64,000 nt of DNA, taken from assembly GCA_047626725.1 (NCBI GenBank), contig JBLHSG010000002.1, positions 96,439-160,438 of the forward strand. The letters run 5' to 3'. Below the pieces are notes generated by a model, which was given only the letters and a program-made list of their open reading frames with translations, did no database searches and was not told the origin of the DNA. The first letter of the stretch is position 1. Every line of letters starts with the position of its first letter. Of this stretch, positions 25,204 to 33,317 are shown piece after piece. The DNA comes from Ascidiaceihabitans sp034111945. Lineage in GTDB: Bacteria > Pseudomonadota > Alphaproteobacteria > Rhodobacterales > Rhodobacteraceae. The position numbers and the translations under genes were made by a program.

Positions 25204-25779
25204 TCACAAACGAACCAAATGGACAAATAGATCCAGCGTCGTCTCAAGATCATCGGGGTGTTCTATGGCGCGGGCCACCATCATCGCGCCCTCAAGGCTG
25301 GACACGAACATCCTTGCCAAAGCGGCAGCATCAAAGTCTTTTCGAAACTCTGCGTTGGCTTGGCCTTGCCGCAAAACCGCAGCGACCCATACATGTTGTG
25401 CGTCAAAAAATGCGACGACTTCGGCGCGGACTTGATCTGGCAATGTTGTTGCGTCTGCCGCCAGCACACCACCTAGGCACAGGCCGCCATGATCGCGCAG
25501 GGTTGCCACAAACAGTGCCCCATAAGCGCGCAAAAGGTCTGGCGCTGTTGCCGCGTCAAGCCCGTCTAATGCGTCGCTGAACGCCTCGCGATATGCCTTT
25601 GCAGTTGCCTCGCCTAGGTCGGCCTTGGTTGCGTAATGGTAATGGATGCTTGCGCTTTTGATCCCGACTTCGGCTGCGATGTCACGAAAGCTAAAGCCGT
25701 TGTAGCCGCGGTCCATCATCAACGCGCGCGCTGAATTCAAAATGGCGACGGCCTTGTCGTTCGGGTTTGTCATGCGCAT
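25204..25779 (-). CDS. TetR/AcrR family repressor
   Basis: About 191 residues. The N-terminal helix-turn-helix reads AILNSARALMMDRGYNGFSFRDIAAEVGIKSASIHYHYATKADLGEATAKAY, the standard TetR motif, followed by an all-helical effector domain (GGLCLGGVLAADATTLPDQVRAEV). Several starts are possible (GTG 25782, ATG 25779, ATG 25773); 25779 has the best-spaced AAAGG. It is divergent from the metallo-beta-lactamase-fold gene at 25901, and two identical 18-bp palindromes in mirror orientation lie between them, so it very likely represses both genes. Confidence 0.93.
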   Translation of the reverse strand: MRMTNPNDKAVAILNSARALMMDRGYNGFSFRDIAAEVGIKSASIHYHYATKADLGEATAKAYREAFSDALDGLDAATAPDLLRAYGALFVATLRDHGGLCLGGVLAADATTLPDQVRAEVVAFFDAQHVWVAAVLRQGQANAEFRKDFDAAALARMFVSSLEGAMMVARAIEHPDDLETTLDLFVHLVRL

Positions 25780-25792
25780 CACAGCCTTTTAT

Positions 25793-25810
25793 CTATCAAG
25801 TACTAGATAG
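25793..25810. promoter_or_regulatory. TetR operator copy 1
   Basis: CTATCAAGTACTAGATAG, an 18-bp imperfect palindrome 13 bases upstream of the repressor start. It is the exact reverse complement of the copy at 25860-25877. The centres are 67 bases apart. Confidence 0.8.
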
Positions 25811-25859
25811 AGGATTGACGGCTGAAAATCAAGACGCTAGCTAGGGGGCGTTAATCTAC

Positions 25860-25877
25860 CTATCTAGTACTTGATAG
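25860..25877. promoter_or_regulatory. TetR operator copy 2
   Basis: CTATCTAGTACTTGATAG, the exact reverse complement of copy 1, 23 bases upstream of the metallo-hydrolase GTG start. Each divergent gene thus has its own promoter-proximal copy, as expected for control of both by the TetR protein. Confidence 0.8.
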
Positions 25878-25900
25878 TCACATCAGATAAAGGAAACCCA

Positions 25901-26836
25901 GTGACCAATCTTATCCTCAATCGCCGGTCTTTATTGACGGGCACCGCCGCAACAGCGCTCGCGGCCCCAAGCATCGTAAGCGCGAATATTCTTGGCGGTG
26001 GACCCATCGGCCAAGGCACCACGCCACTAAAGCACGGCGTCGTCACACTCGCAGATTTTGGGGATGTAAAAATCCACAGTTACCAAAGCCCCGATTTGAC
26101 GGGATGTGTGACAACGCATGTCATTGAAACACCTGAACGTCTGGTGTTTGTGGACGGTCAAAGGTCCGTCATCTACGGCCAGGAAATTCGTGATTACGCC
26201 GAAAAAACCGGCAAGCCAGTGGATCGTATGATCATCTCGCACCTGCATCCTGACCATTGGTTTGGCGCTTATCAATTTCGCGATGTGCCGATTTATTCCT
26301 TTGCCGAAACGCAGGCTGAAATTGATCAACTGGGCGACTTCTTTATTGAAATCAGCATCGAGTCTTTGGGCGAACATGTGCCGCCAACCAAGGTCGTGCC
26401 GAACCGTGTGATCGAACATGGTGCGACCGAAGTGATCGATGGTGTGACATTTGAATTTCGCCATGTCACGGATGCGGAATCCGACAACATGATGACGATC
26501 TATTTGCCGGATCAAAAGGTGCTGATTGCCCAAGACATGCTGTACAATAATTGCCATCTATTTTGCGGTCACGGTAACTTTGATGGTTGGAAAAAGGGGC
26601 TTGTCGAGATGCAAAAAGACACGTCGTTCGACCTCGTGCTTCCGGGTCACGGCCCTACGGCAGGATCACGTCAGGCCATGGACGATGCGCTGATTTATCT
26701 GGATCATGTTCAGGCTGCATATGCCAAATCGGCTACGGGTGATGACTTGAAGGCGGCGATTTTAGACCGGTACCCATCTTATCTGGCCGCAGGGCTTGTC
26801 GATATTCAAAACCTGTTTTTGTTTCCAAAAAGCTAA
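25901..26836 (+). CDS. Exported MBL-fold metallo-hydrolase
   Basis: 311 residues from a GTG start with an AAAGGAA ribosome site. The leader NRRSLLTGTAATALAAPSIVSA is Tat-like (twin arginine, hydrophobic region). The metallo-beta-lactamase fold has the HxHxDH motif in SHLHPDHWFGAYQF, a downstream FRHVTDAESDNMMTIYLP segment, LIAQDMLYNN with the bridging Asp and PGHGPTAGS with the last His. It probably binds two zinc ions in the periplasm. Substrate unknown; relatives include quinoprotein-associated SoxH-like and lactonase-like hydrolases. Regulation by the divergent TetR protein is strongly indicated by the mirrored operators. Confidence 0.88.
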   Translation: MTNLILNRRSLLTGTAATALAAPSIVSANILGGGPIGQGTTPLKHGVVTLADFGDVKIHSYQSPDLTGCVTTHVIETPERLVFVDGQRSVIYGQEIRDYAEKTGKPVDRMIISHLHPDHWFGAYQFRDVPIYSFAETQAEIDQLGDFFIEISIESLGEHVPPTKVVPNRVIEHGATEVIDGVTFEFRHVTDAESDNMMTIYLPDQKVLIAQDMLYNNCHLFCGHGNFDGWKKGLVEMQKDTSFDLVLPGHGPTAGSRQAMDDALIYLDHVQAAYAKSATGDDLKAAILDRYPSYLAAGLVDIQNLFLFPKS

Positions 26837-26844
26837 ATGATCTT

Positions 26845-26869
26845 CGTCGCGGGCAAAGTGTCCGCGACG
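26845..26869 (+). terminator. Hairpin after the MBL-fold gene
   Basis: CGTCGCGG (26845-26852) and CCGCGACG (26862-26869) make a perfect 8-bp GC-rich stem with a 9-base loop, 8 bases after the stop. A T run is lacking. Confidence 0.55.
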
Positions 26870-27014
26870 TATCACGCCGATCACACCAGTTCAGCCAACA
26901 TTGCCTTGTCCACCCCTGTAGGAACAGGCGACACCCCGAAAATGAACGACCATATTTGACGCACCCATAACGAATGCTGGGCGCTCCCTTTGGTTATTCA
27001 GGAAAACTTTCACC

Positions 27015-28025
27015 ATGAACCGACGTACTTTTAATGCGATCAGCGTAGCCGCAATTTTTGCACCTATGCCACGTCTTTCATTTGCCGAACCGTTCACGCA
27101 AAATTCGGCCGGCTATCAAATTGCTGAAATCAACGACGGGCGTTTGACGACGGGCCATGGCGGTATGGCAACCCAACAGATGGCTGTTGATGACGCCACC
27201 CTATTTCAGGTGGCATCCTGTTCGAAAACAGTGACCGCGTTGGCCATTTTAACGCTGGTGCGTGATGGTCGCGTGAACCTTGACCAACCGGCCAACCGGT
27301 ATCTTCGCCGGTTTCCATTGACTGGACCCAGAGGCACGACCACCACCATCGAAGAACTGATGTCGCACACCGCCGGTGCCACGGTTCATGGGTTTTCTGG
27401 ATACGGCCCAAATGACAAAATACCAAGCTTGCTGGAAGTCCTTGGTGGTCGCGACCCTGCTAATTCGGATGCTGTCCGCACGCGTCATCAGCTGTTTGGT
27501 AAATTCAAATACAGCGGCGGCGGCATTATGGTTCTGCAAAGCCTGATCGAAGATGTCACTGGAACAGATTTCGCAACCTACGTCGCGTTGGAGGTTTTGA
27601 CTCCGATTGGTGCACCTCGCGCGACTTTTGCGATCAGCCCAGTGGCCGCGTTTGCCCATGGATTTTTTGAGGACGGCAAACCGCTACCAGGTGGATACAG
27701 ACGGCACCCGGAAAGTGCGGCAGCCGGCCTTTGGGCGACAGCATCGGACCTTGCAAAAATCTTGCAAGCCATCCTTCATTCGTTGGCTGGTGCAACCGGC
27801 GCCATCCTTCCCGTTCCATTGGCCCAGCGCATGGTGACCCCAGTCAATTGGCGATCAGGTCTAGGCGTTTTTATCAGCCCAGACGGCACAATTTCACATG
27901 AGGGGCGAAATTACGGATTTGATTCTGTAATGGCCGCCGACCTTAAAACCGGAAGAATCCGCACCGCTGTTACGAATAAAAACGGAGCAATCGACAGTTT
28001 TGCGCGGAAATTAGTGCCCGACTGA
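27015..28025 (+). CDS. Exported serine hydrolase, beta-lactamase class C / PBP4* type
   Basis: 336 residues; signal peptide MNRRTFNAISVAAIFAPMPRLSFA, with an RR pair that could direct it to Tat. The catalytic SxxK motif is SCSK (Ser68, Lys71) in FQVASCSKTVTALAILTLV; the YxN-like second motif is KYSGGGIMVLQSL and the third motif is HEGRNYGFDSVM. LDQPANRYLRRFPLTG and TIEELMSHTAGATVHGF are typical of the esterase/D-aminopeptidase branch of this family. True antibiotic resistance is not implied. It is a single gene, 178 bases after the MBL-fold gene. Confidence 0.88.
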   Translation: MNRRTFNAISVAAIFAPMPRLSFAEPFTQNSAGYQIAEINDGRLTTGHGGMATQQMAVDDATLFQVASCSKTVTALAILTLVRDGRVNLDQPANRYLRRFPLTGPRGTTTTIEELMSHTAGATVHGFSGYGPNDKIPSLLEVLGGRDPANSDAVRTRHQLFGKFKYSGGGIMVLQSLIEDVTGTDFATYVALEVLTPIGAPRATFAISPVAAFAHGFFEDGKPLPGGYRRHPESAAAGLWATASDLAKILQAILHSLAGATGAILPVPLAQRMVTPVNWRSGLGVFISPDGTISHEGRNYGFDSVMAADLKTGRIRTAVTNKNGAIDSFARKLVPD

Positions 28026-28109
28026 TAGGGTATTGGAACAGCCAAAATCGGAAAATCCGGATCGCGCGGCGTCCATCCTATCAGGGGAGGACAGATTTCA
28101 GGGCATCTG

Positions 28110-29387
28110 ATGCGTTTGTGTTCTGGCCTCTTGCGCGAGTTTGCGACAATTTATGGCATGGATTTTATCATCGTAGAAATGGCCAGCACGGCCACAATCG
28201 CAATCACAATCACAATCACAGTGTTCGGCATCGTCTTTTGCCTGATGCAAACCAAATATTCGCGGGTAAGCCGCAGCTTTGCCGTGTTTCTGGGCACGGT
28301 TACGGTGAACAACATCCCCGACGCGTTCCATCGTTTTTTTGAGGGCGCGGATAATATCTATGTTCAAACCGCAGAGTTGATCATTTGGACCCCCAGCAGC
28401 CTGTGCGTTGCGCCGCTATTTTGGCTGTATGTGTTCACGTTGACATCAACTGAAGATGGGCAGCCTGCGCGTTTGTTTCGACACTTTGTGCTGCCTGCTT
28501 TTGCGGTGTCAATCGGGCTGATCGCAGCCCTTACATCGCCGGATATCGGGTCGGCGCTGGCCTATGATGACGCAATGATACCCACGGGATGGCGGCTGGC
28601 ATTGATCTCTGTGATCGTCCTTTTACACGTTTCCTTGTATCCACAAATGGCGATCTATCTGTATTTGATCCTGCGCCGGATGATGCGTTACCGCCTTATG
28701 TTGCGCGATTTTTACGCCAGCACCGAAGAACATGAACTGCGCTGGATTTACGTAATTGGCGGTTTGGGCGGGCTGTATTGGCTGGGCCGCGTTCTTCTTT
28801 TAATCTTTGGATTTGATCCAGAACAGGCAGACACCTTCGCTGTATTCCTGGGTTTTGCAGGGTTTTGCAATCTCGCTTTGATTGCCGCGATGACGCTGTG
28901 GGGGCTACGGCAACGCCCGCCGTTGATGCCTGATACAAACGACGAAAGCCCGCCTGAAATCACCGAAGATATTCCACCGCATCAGCCGAGCGAAAAATAC
29001 GAAAAATCAGCGCTAAGTCCGGAAGCATCATCGCGCATCGAGCGAAAACTACGCGCCGCGATGGAACAGGATCATTTGCACCGTGACCCCAACCTCTCGC
29101 TGTGGGCTTTGGCGCGCCACACTGGCGCGTCGTCAAATTATATTTCCCAAACCTTGAACGAAGTCGTTGGCGAAAGTTTCTTTGATTTCGTCAATGGCTA
29201 CCGCATCTCAGAGGCCAAGGAATTGTTGTCCACGACCAACGCAACTGTCCTTACCATCACGTACGATGTCGGCTTTAACGCGCGATCGTCCTTTTACAAC
29301 GCGTTCAAACGGGTCACCGGTCAAACGCCGACAAGTTATCGAAAAACACTGTCTCATCGTGTTGGGATGGACGACGTGCGGGGCTGA
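28110..29387 (+). CDS. Membrane-anchored AraC family regulator
   Basis: 425 residues. The N-terminal 270 residues form about seven hydrophobic helices (for instance ATIAITITITVFGIVFC, LFWLYVFTLT, LPAFAVSIGLIAAL, LISVIVLLHVSLYPQMAIYLYLIL, FLGFAGFCNLALIAAMTLWGL). The C-terminal 100 residues are an AraC DNA-binding domain (LWALARHTGASSNYISQTLNEVVGESFFDFVNGYRI ... AKELL ... ITYDVGFNARSSFYNAFKRVTGQTPTSYR). Such fusions act as one-component membrane sensors. The ATG at 28110 has an AGGG 7 bases upstream; 28158 is an alternative. A hexamer repeat lies inside the first helix. Confidence 0.88.
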   Translation: MRLCSGLLREFATIYGMDFIIVEMASTATIAITITITVFGIVFCLMQTKYSRVSRSFAVFLGTVTVNNIPDAFHRFFEGADNIYVQTAELIIWTPSSLCVAPLFWLYVFTLTSTEDGQPARLFRHFVLPAFAVSIGLIAALTSPDIGSALAYDDAMIPTGWRLALISVIVLLHVSLYPQMAIYLYLILRRMMRYRLMLRDFYASTEEHELRWIYVIGGLGGLYWLGRVLLLIFGFDPEQADTFAVFLGFAGFCNLALIAAMTLWGLRQRPPLMPDTNDESPPEITEDIPPHQPSEKYEKSALSPEASSRIERKLRAAMEQDHLHRDPNLSLWALARHTGASSNYISQTLNEVVGESFFDFVNGYRISEAKELLSTTNATVLTITYDVGFNARSSFYNAFKRVTGQTPTSYRKTLSHRVGMDDVRG

Positions 29388-29554
29388 TTGCGCGACACCT
29401 GATCCCATCGCGGCTGATCAGGAGGACCCCAACGCTATCGCACATTTTGATTGAACGAACAGACAGGACATCCGGCTGGAACCGCACATTTGTTGCGGCG
29501 TCGACCTGTGCCCTTACCCCCTCCCCAACGACAAAACATGAGAAAGATACTCAA

Positions 29555-29737
29555 ATGAAAAAATACCTAATTTTGGCAGTTCTTGGCCTAGGTGCATGTG
29601 AATCCCAAACAGAGATTTCGGCGCGCGAGCAAATCGACGCCGCCTGTAGAGCAGGAAATCTCCAAGCTTGCGCTGCAGTTCAACAGCGCGTTGCCGCAGA
29701 AGGTCAAAACCTCGCGCTGACTTTGATCGGTCTGTGA
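29555..29737 (+). CDS. Small lipoprotein, 60 residues
   Basis: MKKYLILAVLGLGACESQTEI: type II signal peptide with lipobox GLGAC (Cys15). The mature part AREQIDAACRAGNLQACAAVQQRVAAEGQNLALTLIGL contains two further cysteines with a spacing like half of a Sel1-type or small helical hairpin. A longer frame from 29447 exists, but its leader is not signal-like. It stands alone after the AraC gene. Function unknown. Confidence 0.75.
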   Translation: MKKYLILAVLGLGACESQTEISAREQIDAACRAGNLQACAAVQQRVAAEGQNLALTLIGL

Positions 29738-29797
29738 CCAGCACAAGCGCATTAGAAACAGGATCGGTTCTGTTAAGGTAACTCGTCGCTTTGCGTG

Positions 29798-29814
29798 AAT
29801 TGGTTTGACCAATT
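29798..29814. promoter_or_regulatory. 17-bp dyad in the 29738-29995 intergenic region
   Basis: AATTGGT (29798-29804) and ACCAATT (29808-29814) are perfect inverted 7-mers around TTG. It lies 61 bases after the lipoprotein stop and 182 bases before the next small gene. It could be an operator or a weak terminator stem. The rest of the 258-base gap shows no gene. Confidence 0.35.
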
Positions 29815-29995
29815 TCCGGCGGCACTGGGCAGCGCAACAAGACAAAGTTCTGTGTTCGCATCGCTCAAGCCCCATGGGTGCCCGCCGGAAACTGCATTCG
29901 ACATCGCCACGCGCATTTCAACGTTTCGAGTGCCACCAAAATCAAACATTTGCCTATGTGATCCACGGTAAAACACGAAAAAGAAAAGACAAAAT

Positions 29996-30163
29996 ATGAT
30001 AGCAAAATTAGTATTGGGCGGAATTTTTGGCGCAATATTCGGGGCCACTGCCGGTTGGTTTGTGTTCGACAGTTTAGCGAGCGCGATCGGCATCGGCTGT
30101 TCTGTTGCCGCCTGTATTTGCGGTTTGATGATCGCCTTTTCGCCCGACGACGACTGGCTTTGA
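29996..30163 (+). CDS. Small glycine-rich membrane protein, 55 residues
   Basis: An ATG frame too short for usual length filters: MIAKLVLGGIFGAIFGATAGW..., then a second hydrophobic stretch IGIGCSVAACICGLMIAF and the acidic tail SPDDDWL. Two helices are predicted, the first with a GxxxGxxxG glycine-zipper pattern. Coding is supported by the amphipathic and hydrophobic organisation and an AAGAAAAGAC leader with weak Shine-Dalgarno character. Function unknown; glycine-zipper proteins often insert in membranes as oligomers. Confidence 0.6.
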   Translation: MIAKLVLGGIFGAIFGATAGWFVFDSLASAIGIGCSVAACICGLMIAFSPDDDWL

Positions 30164-30285
30164 TCACCACGATCGGTGCGCCGACGTTTCCGACCTACAG
30201 CAATTCTAGATGGTCAGCGGGATCTATTTTACCATAGATGGGACCGCGTTTTGGACCTAGCGCACAAACACCAAAGGCACACGAC

Positions 30286-31455
30286 ATGGACAGACGGACT
30301 TTCCTCAAATACTCGACCATGGGCTCTGGTGCCCTTGTTGTCAGCGGCTGCCATGCGAGTGGTTGGCGCACGCATCAGGGTGGGGCCATTTCGCAAGGCG
30401 CGGATCCCTTTTCGCCTTGGGATGCGCTTCATTCCATGAAAAACCATGATCGTGCCGTCCTGCCCGCCGCTGCGATCCTCGCATCAAGCCCTCACAACAC
30501 CCAGCCTTGGACGATGATTGTGGACGACAAAAGATTTCAAGTCAGCGCCGATACGAACCGTCACCTTGGGGCGTTTGACCCCTACCAACGTGAAATGTGG
30601 ATCGGATTGGGAGGCGCGATTGCCAACGCAGAAATTGCCGGTGCCGCGTTTGGATTTCAGACAGGGCGGCCAAGGCTTTCTAGACTTGGTCCCGATGGTG
30701 CAGGACGCATAACGCTGGCTCTTGAAAAAACCAAGCCAATCCAACACCCGCTTGCCCCATCAATTGGCACGCGGCGCACCAATCGCGCACCCTATTTGGA
30801 CAAACCGGTTCAACCAGACACCCTGATGCGTATTTCAGATTTGGTCGGGAACATACCAGGGGCCCGTTACACGACTTTTGATCGGAGTTCAGATCAGGGC
30901 CAAGCATTTGCGCAAGCAACACTGCACGCAACACGCGCCATCAACGCGGATCAACAGATGACCCACGATGCCCATGCTTGGTTTCGCAGCAATGCCCAAA
31001 AGGTTGCGCTGCACCGCGATGGTGTTTCAATCTCGACTGCTGGATTGTCACCCGTTGTTTCGTTTTTTGGCCAACTGTTGCCAGAAATGGACGCACAGAA
31101 ATCTGGTGAATATTGGCTGGCATCAACACAACGGCAGGTGACGCGCACTGGTGACTTTGGGCTGATCACGGTGAATGACCTGTACGACCGAAACGACCAA
31201 ATCGCAGCGGGTCGTCTGTGGCAGCGCCTGCACTTGGCCCTTACCGCCGAAGGTTTGGCGACACAGCCAATGAACCAATTGCCCGAGCTTGTGGATCGTG
31301 ATCGCGATTTGGGCAACGACCGTGGGTGGCGCAATTATTTGCGCGCAATATCCGGAACGCACAGACACACCACGTTTGCCTTTCGGTTTGGGTATCCGAC
31401 GCGCCATGTACCGCATTCAGCACGCCGTCCTGTCAGCTGGGTGTCGGCGGGTTAA
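30286..31455 (+). CDS. Acg-type nitroreductase-family protein with Tat leader
   Basis: 389 residues from MDRRTFLKYSTMGSGALVVSGC; the leader has the twin-arginine DRRTFLK motif and a possible lipobox (VVSGC, Cys22), so it may be a Tat-exported lipoprotein. The rest matches the Acg/nitroreductase fold: AAAILASSPHNTQPWTMIVDD (FMN-binding start), LGGAIANAEIAGAAFGFQTGRPRLS, RRTNRAPYLD, LALTAEGLATQPMNQLPEL and FAFRFGYPTR. Family members bind FMN; Acg of mycobacteria may store rather than use it. No partner gene is clear. The upstream frame from 30238 was rejected because it does not contain the leader at its start. Confidence 0.82.
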   Translation: MDRRTFLKYSTMGSGALVVSGCHASGWRTHQGGAISQGADPFSPWDALHSMKNHDRAVLPAAAILASSPHNTQPWTMIVDDKRFQVSADTNRHLGAFDPYQREMWIGLGGAIANAEIAGAAFGFQTGRPRLSRLGPDGAGRITLALEKTKPIQHPLAPSIGTRRTNRAPYLDKPVQPDTLMRISDLVGNIPGARYTTFDRSSDQGQAFAQATLHATRAINADQQMTHDAHAWFRSNAQKVALHRDGVSISTAGLSPVVSFFGQLLPEMDAQKSGEYWLASTQRQVTRTGDFGLITVNDLYDRNDQIAAGRLWQRLHLALTAEGLATQPMNQLPELVDRDRDLGNDRGWRNYLRAISGTHRHTTFAFRFGYPTRHVPHSARRPVSWVSAG

Positions 31456-31498
31456 TGAATGTTTGATCGTCTGGACACAAAATAAGACGTTTGACCGG

Positions 31499-31817
31499 TC
31501 AAGTTTTCTCCAAAAGGTACTGGCCAACGCGCTTTAATCCATCTTTTTAAATTGCAGGGTTGTTTGCGTAGCCAATGCGCACATAGCCTTACCCAAGACA
31601 TCAACTTCTGGCCTTCGATCCACTTTGACAAGATCGCCAAATTCCCACGCGTGATCGCTTGGCTTCGCGCCAGAACCTTGTCGCTGTTTTCAAGTGCAAG
31701 TGCTGCGAAATGATCGTTGATCATGCCAACAGAAATCGTGTCATAATCGCGGTGGATCGCAACGGCTTTGATCACGTCGTGCGGGGCTGCGATCCAGCCA
31801 AGGCGCAGACCTGCATC
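31499..31817 (-). pseudogene. Aminotransferase class I/II remnant with internal deletion
   Basis: Reverse-strand reading gives AGLRLGWIAAPHDVIKAVA, IHRDYDTISVGMINDHFAAL, ALENSDKVLARSQAITRGNL and AILSKWIEGQKLMSWV, matching the large-domain and C-terminal part of a PLP aminotransferase. At about 31583 the frame breaks and jumps, after a loss of roughly 40 residues, to GYVRIGYANNPAI, an in-frame TAA, then KDGLKRVGQYLLEKT and a normal stop. The first two thirds of the gene, including the PLP lysine, are missing. It is joined in frame, across a TAG, to the cyclodeaminase remnant upstream. Confidence 0.75.
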
Positions 31818-32095
31818 CTATTTCTCGGCGCACGCGGCGCGGTAAAGGGCATGGGCGATGGCGATATCCTCAAGCCCCAAACCGATCGAGCGGAAGAAAA
31901 CTGGGCTTTTTTCACCTGCCAATGGGCATGTACCAACGGACAATTCGGCCAAATCCCCAAGCACCTCGGTCGCTGACCAGCCATGATCTTGGGCAGCCAG
32001 AACCATCTCGCCTGCAGCTGTTGGCGTTGTCGCATGGTAATCGCATCTGAATTGTTTTTCAGGTTGGGTGAATAGACACACACCTTTTGCCAAGG
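31818..32095 (-). pseudogene. Ornithine cyclodeaminase/mu-crystallin family remnant
   Basis: Only the C-terminal end is present: TAAGEMVLAAQDHGWSATEV, LGDLAELSVGTCPL, PVFFRSIGLGLEDIAIAHAL and YRAACAEK. Just upstream a different frame reads KVCVYSPNLKNNSDAITMR, which looks like the preceding strand, so a frameshift is likely near 32040. The NAD-binding Rossmann core and N-terminal substrate domain are gone. The family converts ornithine to proline or reduces imino acids. Together with the neighbouring remnants it suggests loss of an amino-acid catabolic cluster. Confidence 0.7.
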
Positions 32096-32109
32096 GCGCA
32101 GTGATTGAC

Positions 32110-32660
32110 GCGGCCGCAAAAGAAGCAGTGCAGTGCTATGTCGACAGTACATATTTGCTGAACCCACTCTACAATGCTTTTTTGGCGGGGCTGAAACCGG
32201 GGCCGCACCGCATGATTGATCTGGCACCGGACAACTGGCATTTATCTACGGATCCCCCCAAGTCGTTGTGGAGCAAGATGAGCAAGTCGGATTTCGCACG
32301 CTTGGTTGGCCTGCGAATTTGCAAGAGCTTGCTCTGACTGTGGATTTTCCGAACGGAATGATGGAGGAAATCAGCCTGGCGCGACTATCAGACCTTGGTG
32401 GGCTTTCTGCGCAAATGGTCGCGCAGCTTCAGCCGTTGTTTGCGACAGCATTTCGCCACCTTTGGGCACGCACCTTGGGCACTGCCCCAATTACAATCGA
32501 GCGACGCCAGCGATTGGACGATTTTGCAGTTGGCGTCCTTTCGCCCCGCGAAGCAGAGGTCGTTCAACTGATCTTGAAAGGGCATTCAGGCCTATCGATA
32601 AGCCTGACATTGAAAATCGCATTGCCGACATTTCATACCGTCACGTTTGGGGGGGGGGCG
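32110..32660 (+). pseudogene. LuxR-type regulator remnant with frameshifts
   Basis: Two frames are needed. The first reads EAVQCYVDSTYLLNPLYNAF, then LAGLKPGPHRMIDLAPDNW. From about 32290 a second frame reads LGWPANLQELALTVDFPNGM, EISLARLSDLGGLSAQMVAQ, then VLSPREAEVVQLILKGHSGL, the first part of a LuxR helix-turn-helix. The recognition helix is then lost around a run of ten G (32649-32658). It is divergent from the cyclodeaminase and aminotransferase remnants, so this was probably their activator. No intact reading can be rebuilt without at least one frame change. Confidence 0.7.
32649..32658. repeat. Run of ten G
   Basis: Ten consecutive G inside the broken LuxR-type gene. Tracts of this length slip during replication, so the length may vary between cells or sequencing reads. 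Confidence 0.9.
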
Positions 32661-32849
32661 TACCCGCTTTCAAATCCTTGCGGCATCACTCAATTTATAC
32701 CCCGAACGTACCATCGATACGAAGTACCACCGCCAAAAATTGGTCCGATTTTCTGTCACCATAGTCTCCACAAAGTAAGACGTAGCCATGGCGGCTTTGA
32801 TCCAACGCTGCTAAAATAACAGAGAAATTTTCCTAAAAAGGATTTGGCG

Positions 32850-33179
32850 ATGATCCAGCCAACTGCTTCGTTTAAGAACAATCTGCAGCTTTTGCCCTCG
32901 ATCGACGGCATCGCTCGTATCGACCTTATCGACCCGAATGGTACCGTTGTGACGACCATCGAAAACCTGCCGGGCAAACAGGGTTCGCTCGCCGTTTATC
33001 GGTATCTTCAAGAAAGCTTTGGTACCTTGAATGCCGACGCAGCAGCACACGGCCTTGCTGTTTTTGCCGAACACACCGCAGATGCAAAGAACCGCCCTGG
33101 TGCGCATCCGAATATCGACCGATTGCAAGAGATAATAGATGGGGCAGACGCATTGAAAATGCGGCTTGTTGAAGATTAA
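32850..33179 (+). CDS. DUF2322 family protein
   Basis: 109 residues starting MIQPTASFKNNLQLLPSIDGIARIDLIDPNG. The conserved core is ENLPGKQGSLAVYRYLQESFG and AEHTADAKNRPGAHPNIDRL. It is a small cytosolic protein of unknown function found across proteobacteria. ATG 32850 has an AAAAAGGA ribosome site 7 bases upstream; a TTG two codons earlier is too close to it. The gene is intact, although the regions on both sides contain gene remnants. Confidence 0.88.
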   Translation: MIQPTASFKNNLQLLPSIDGIARIDLIDPNGTVVTTIENLPGKQGSLAVYRYLQESFGTLNADAAAHGLAVFAEHTADAKNRPGAHPNIDRLQEIIDGADALKMRLVED

Positions 33180-33193
33180 GAAGACCCGTCTAT

Positions 33194-33317
33194 TCAGACA
33201 AAGCTATAAAAATCACGGATGTCGCCGAGGACATTGGGGCCAATAAATCACTTGTAAAAAGTGGACGAAAGAGATCGGCACACGCGTCAGACCCTTTCGA
33301 GTTTGGGCACAACATCG
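33194..33317 (+). pseudogene. Possible helix-turn-helix protein remnant
   Basis: The stretch reads SDKAIKITDVAEDIGANKSL followed, after a one-base frame change in a run of A near 33256, by KKWTKEIGTRVRPFRVW. The two halves look like one helix-turn-helix segment with a slip. No start codon or complete domain is visible, so this is a weak call. Confidence 0.3.
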
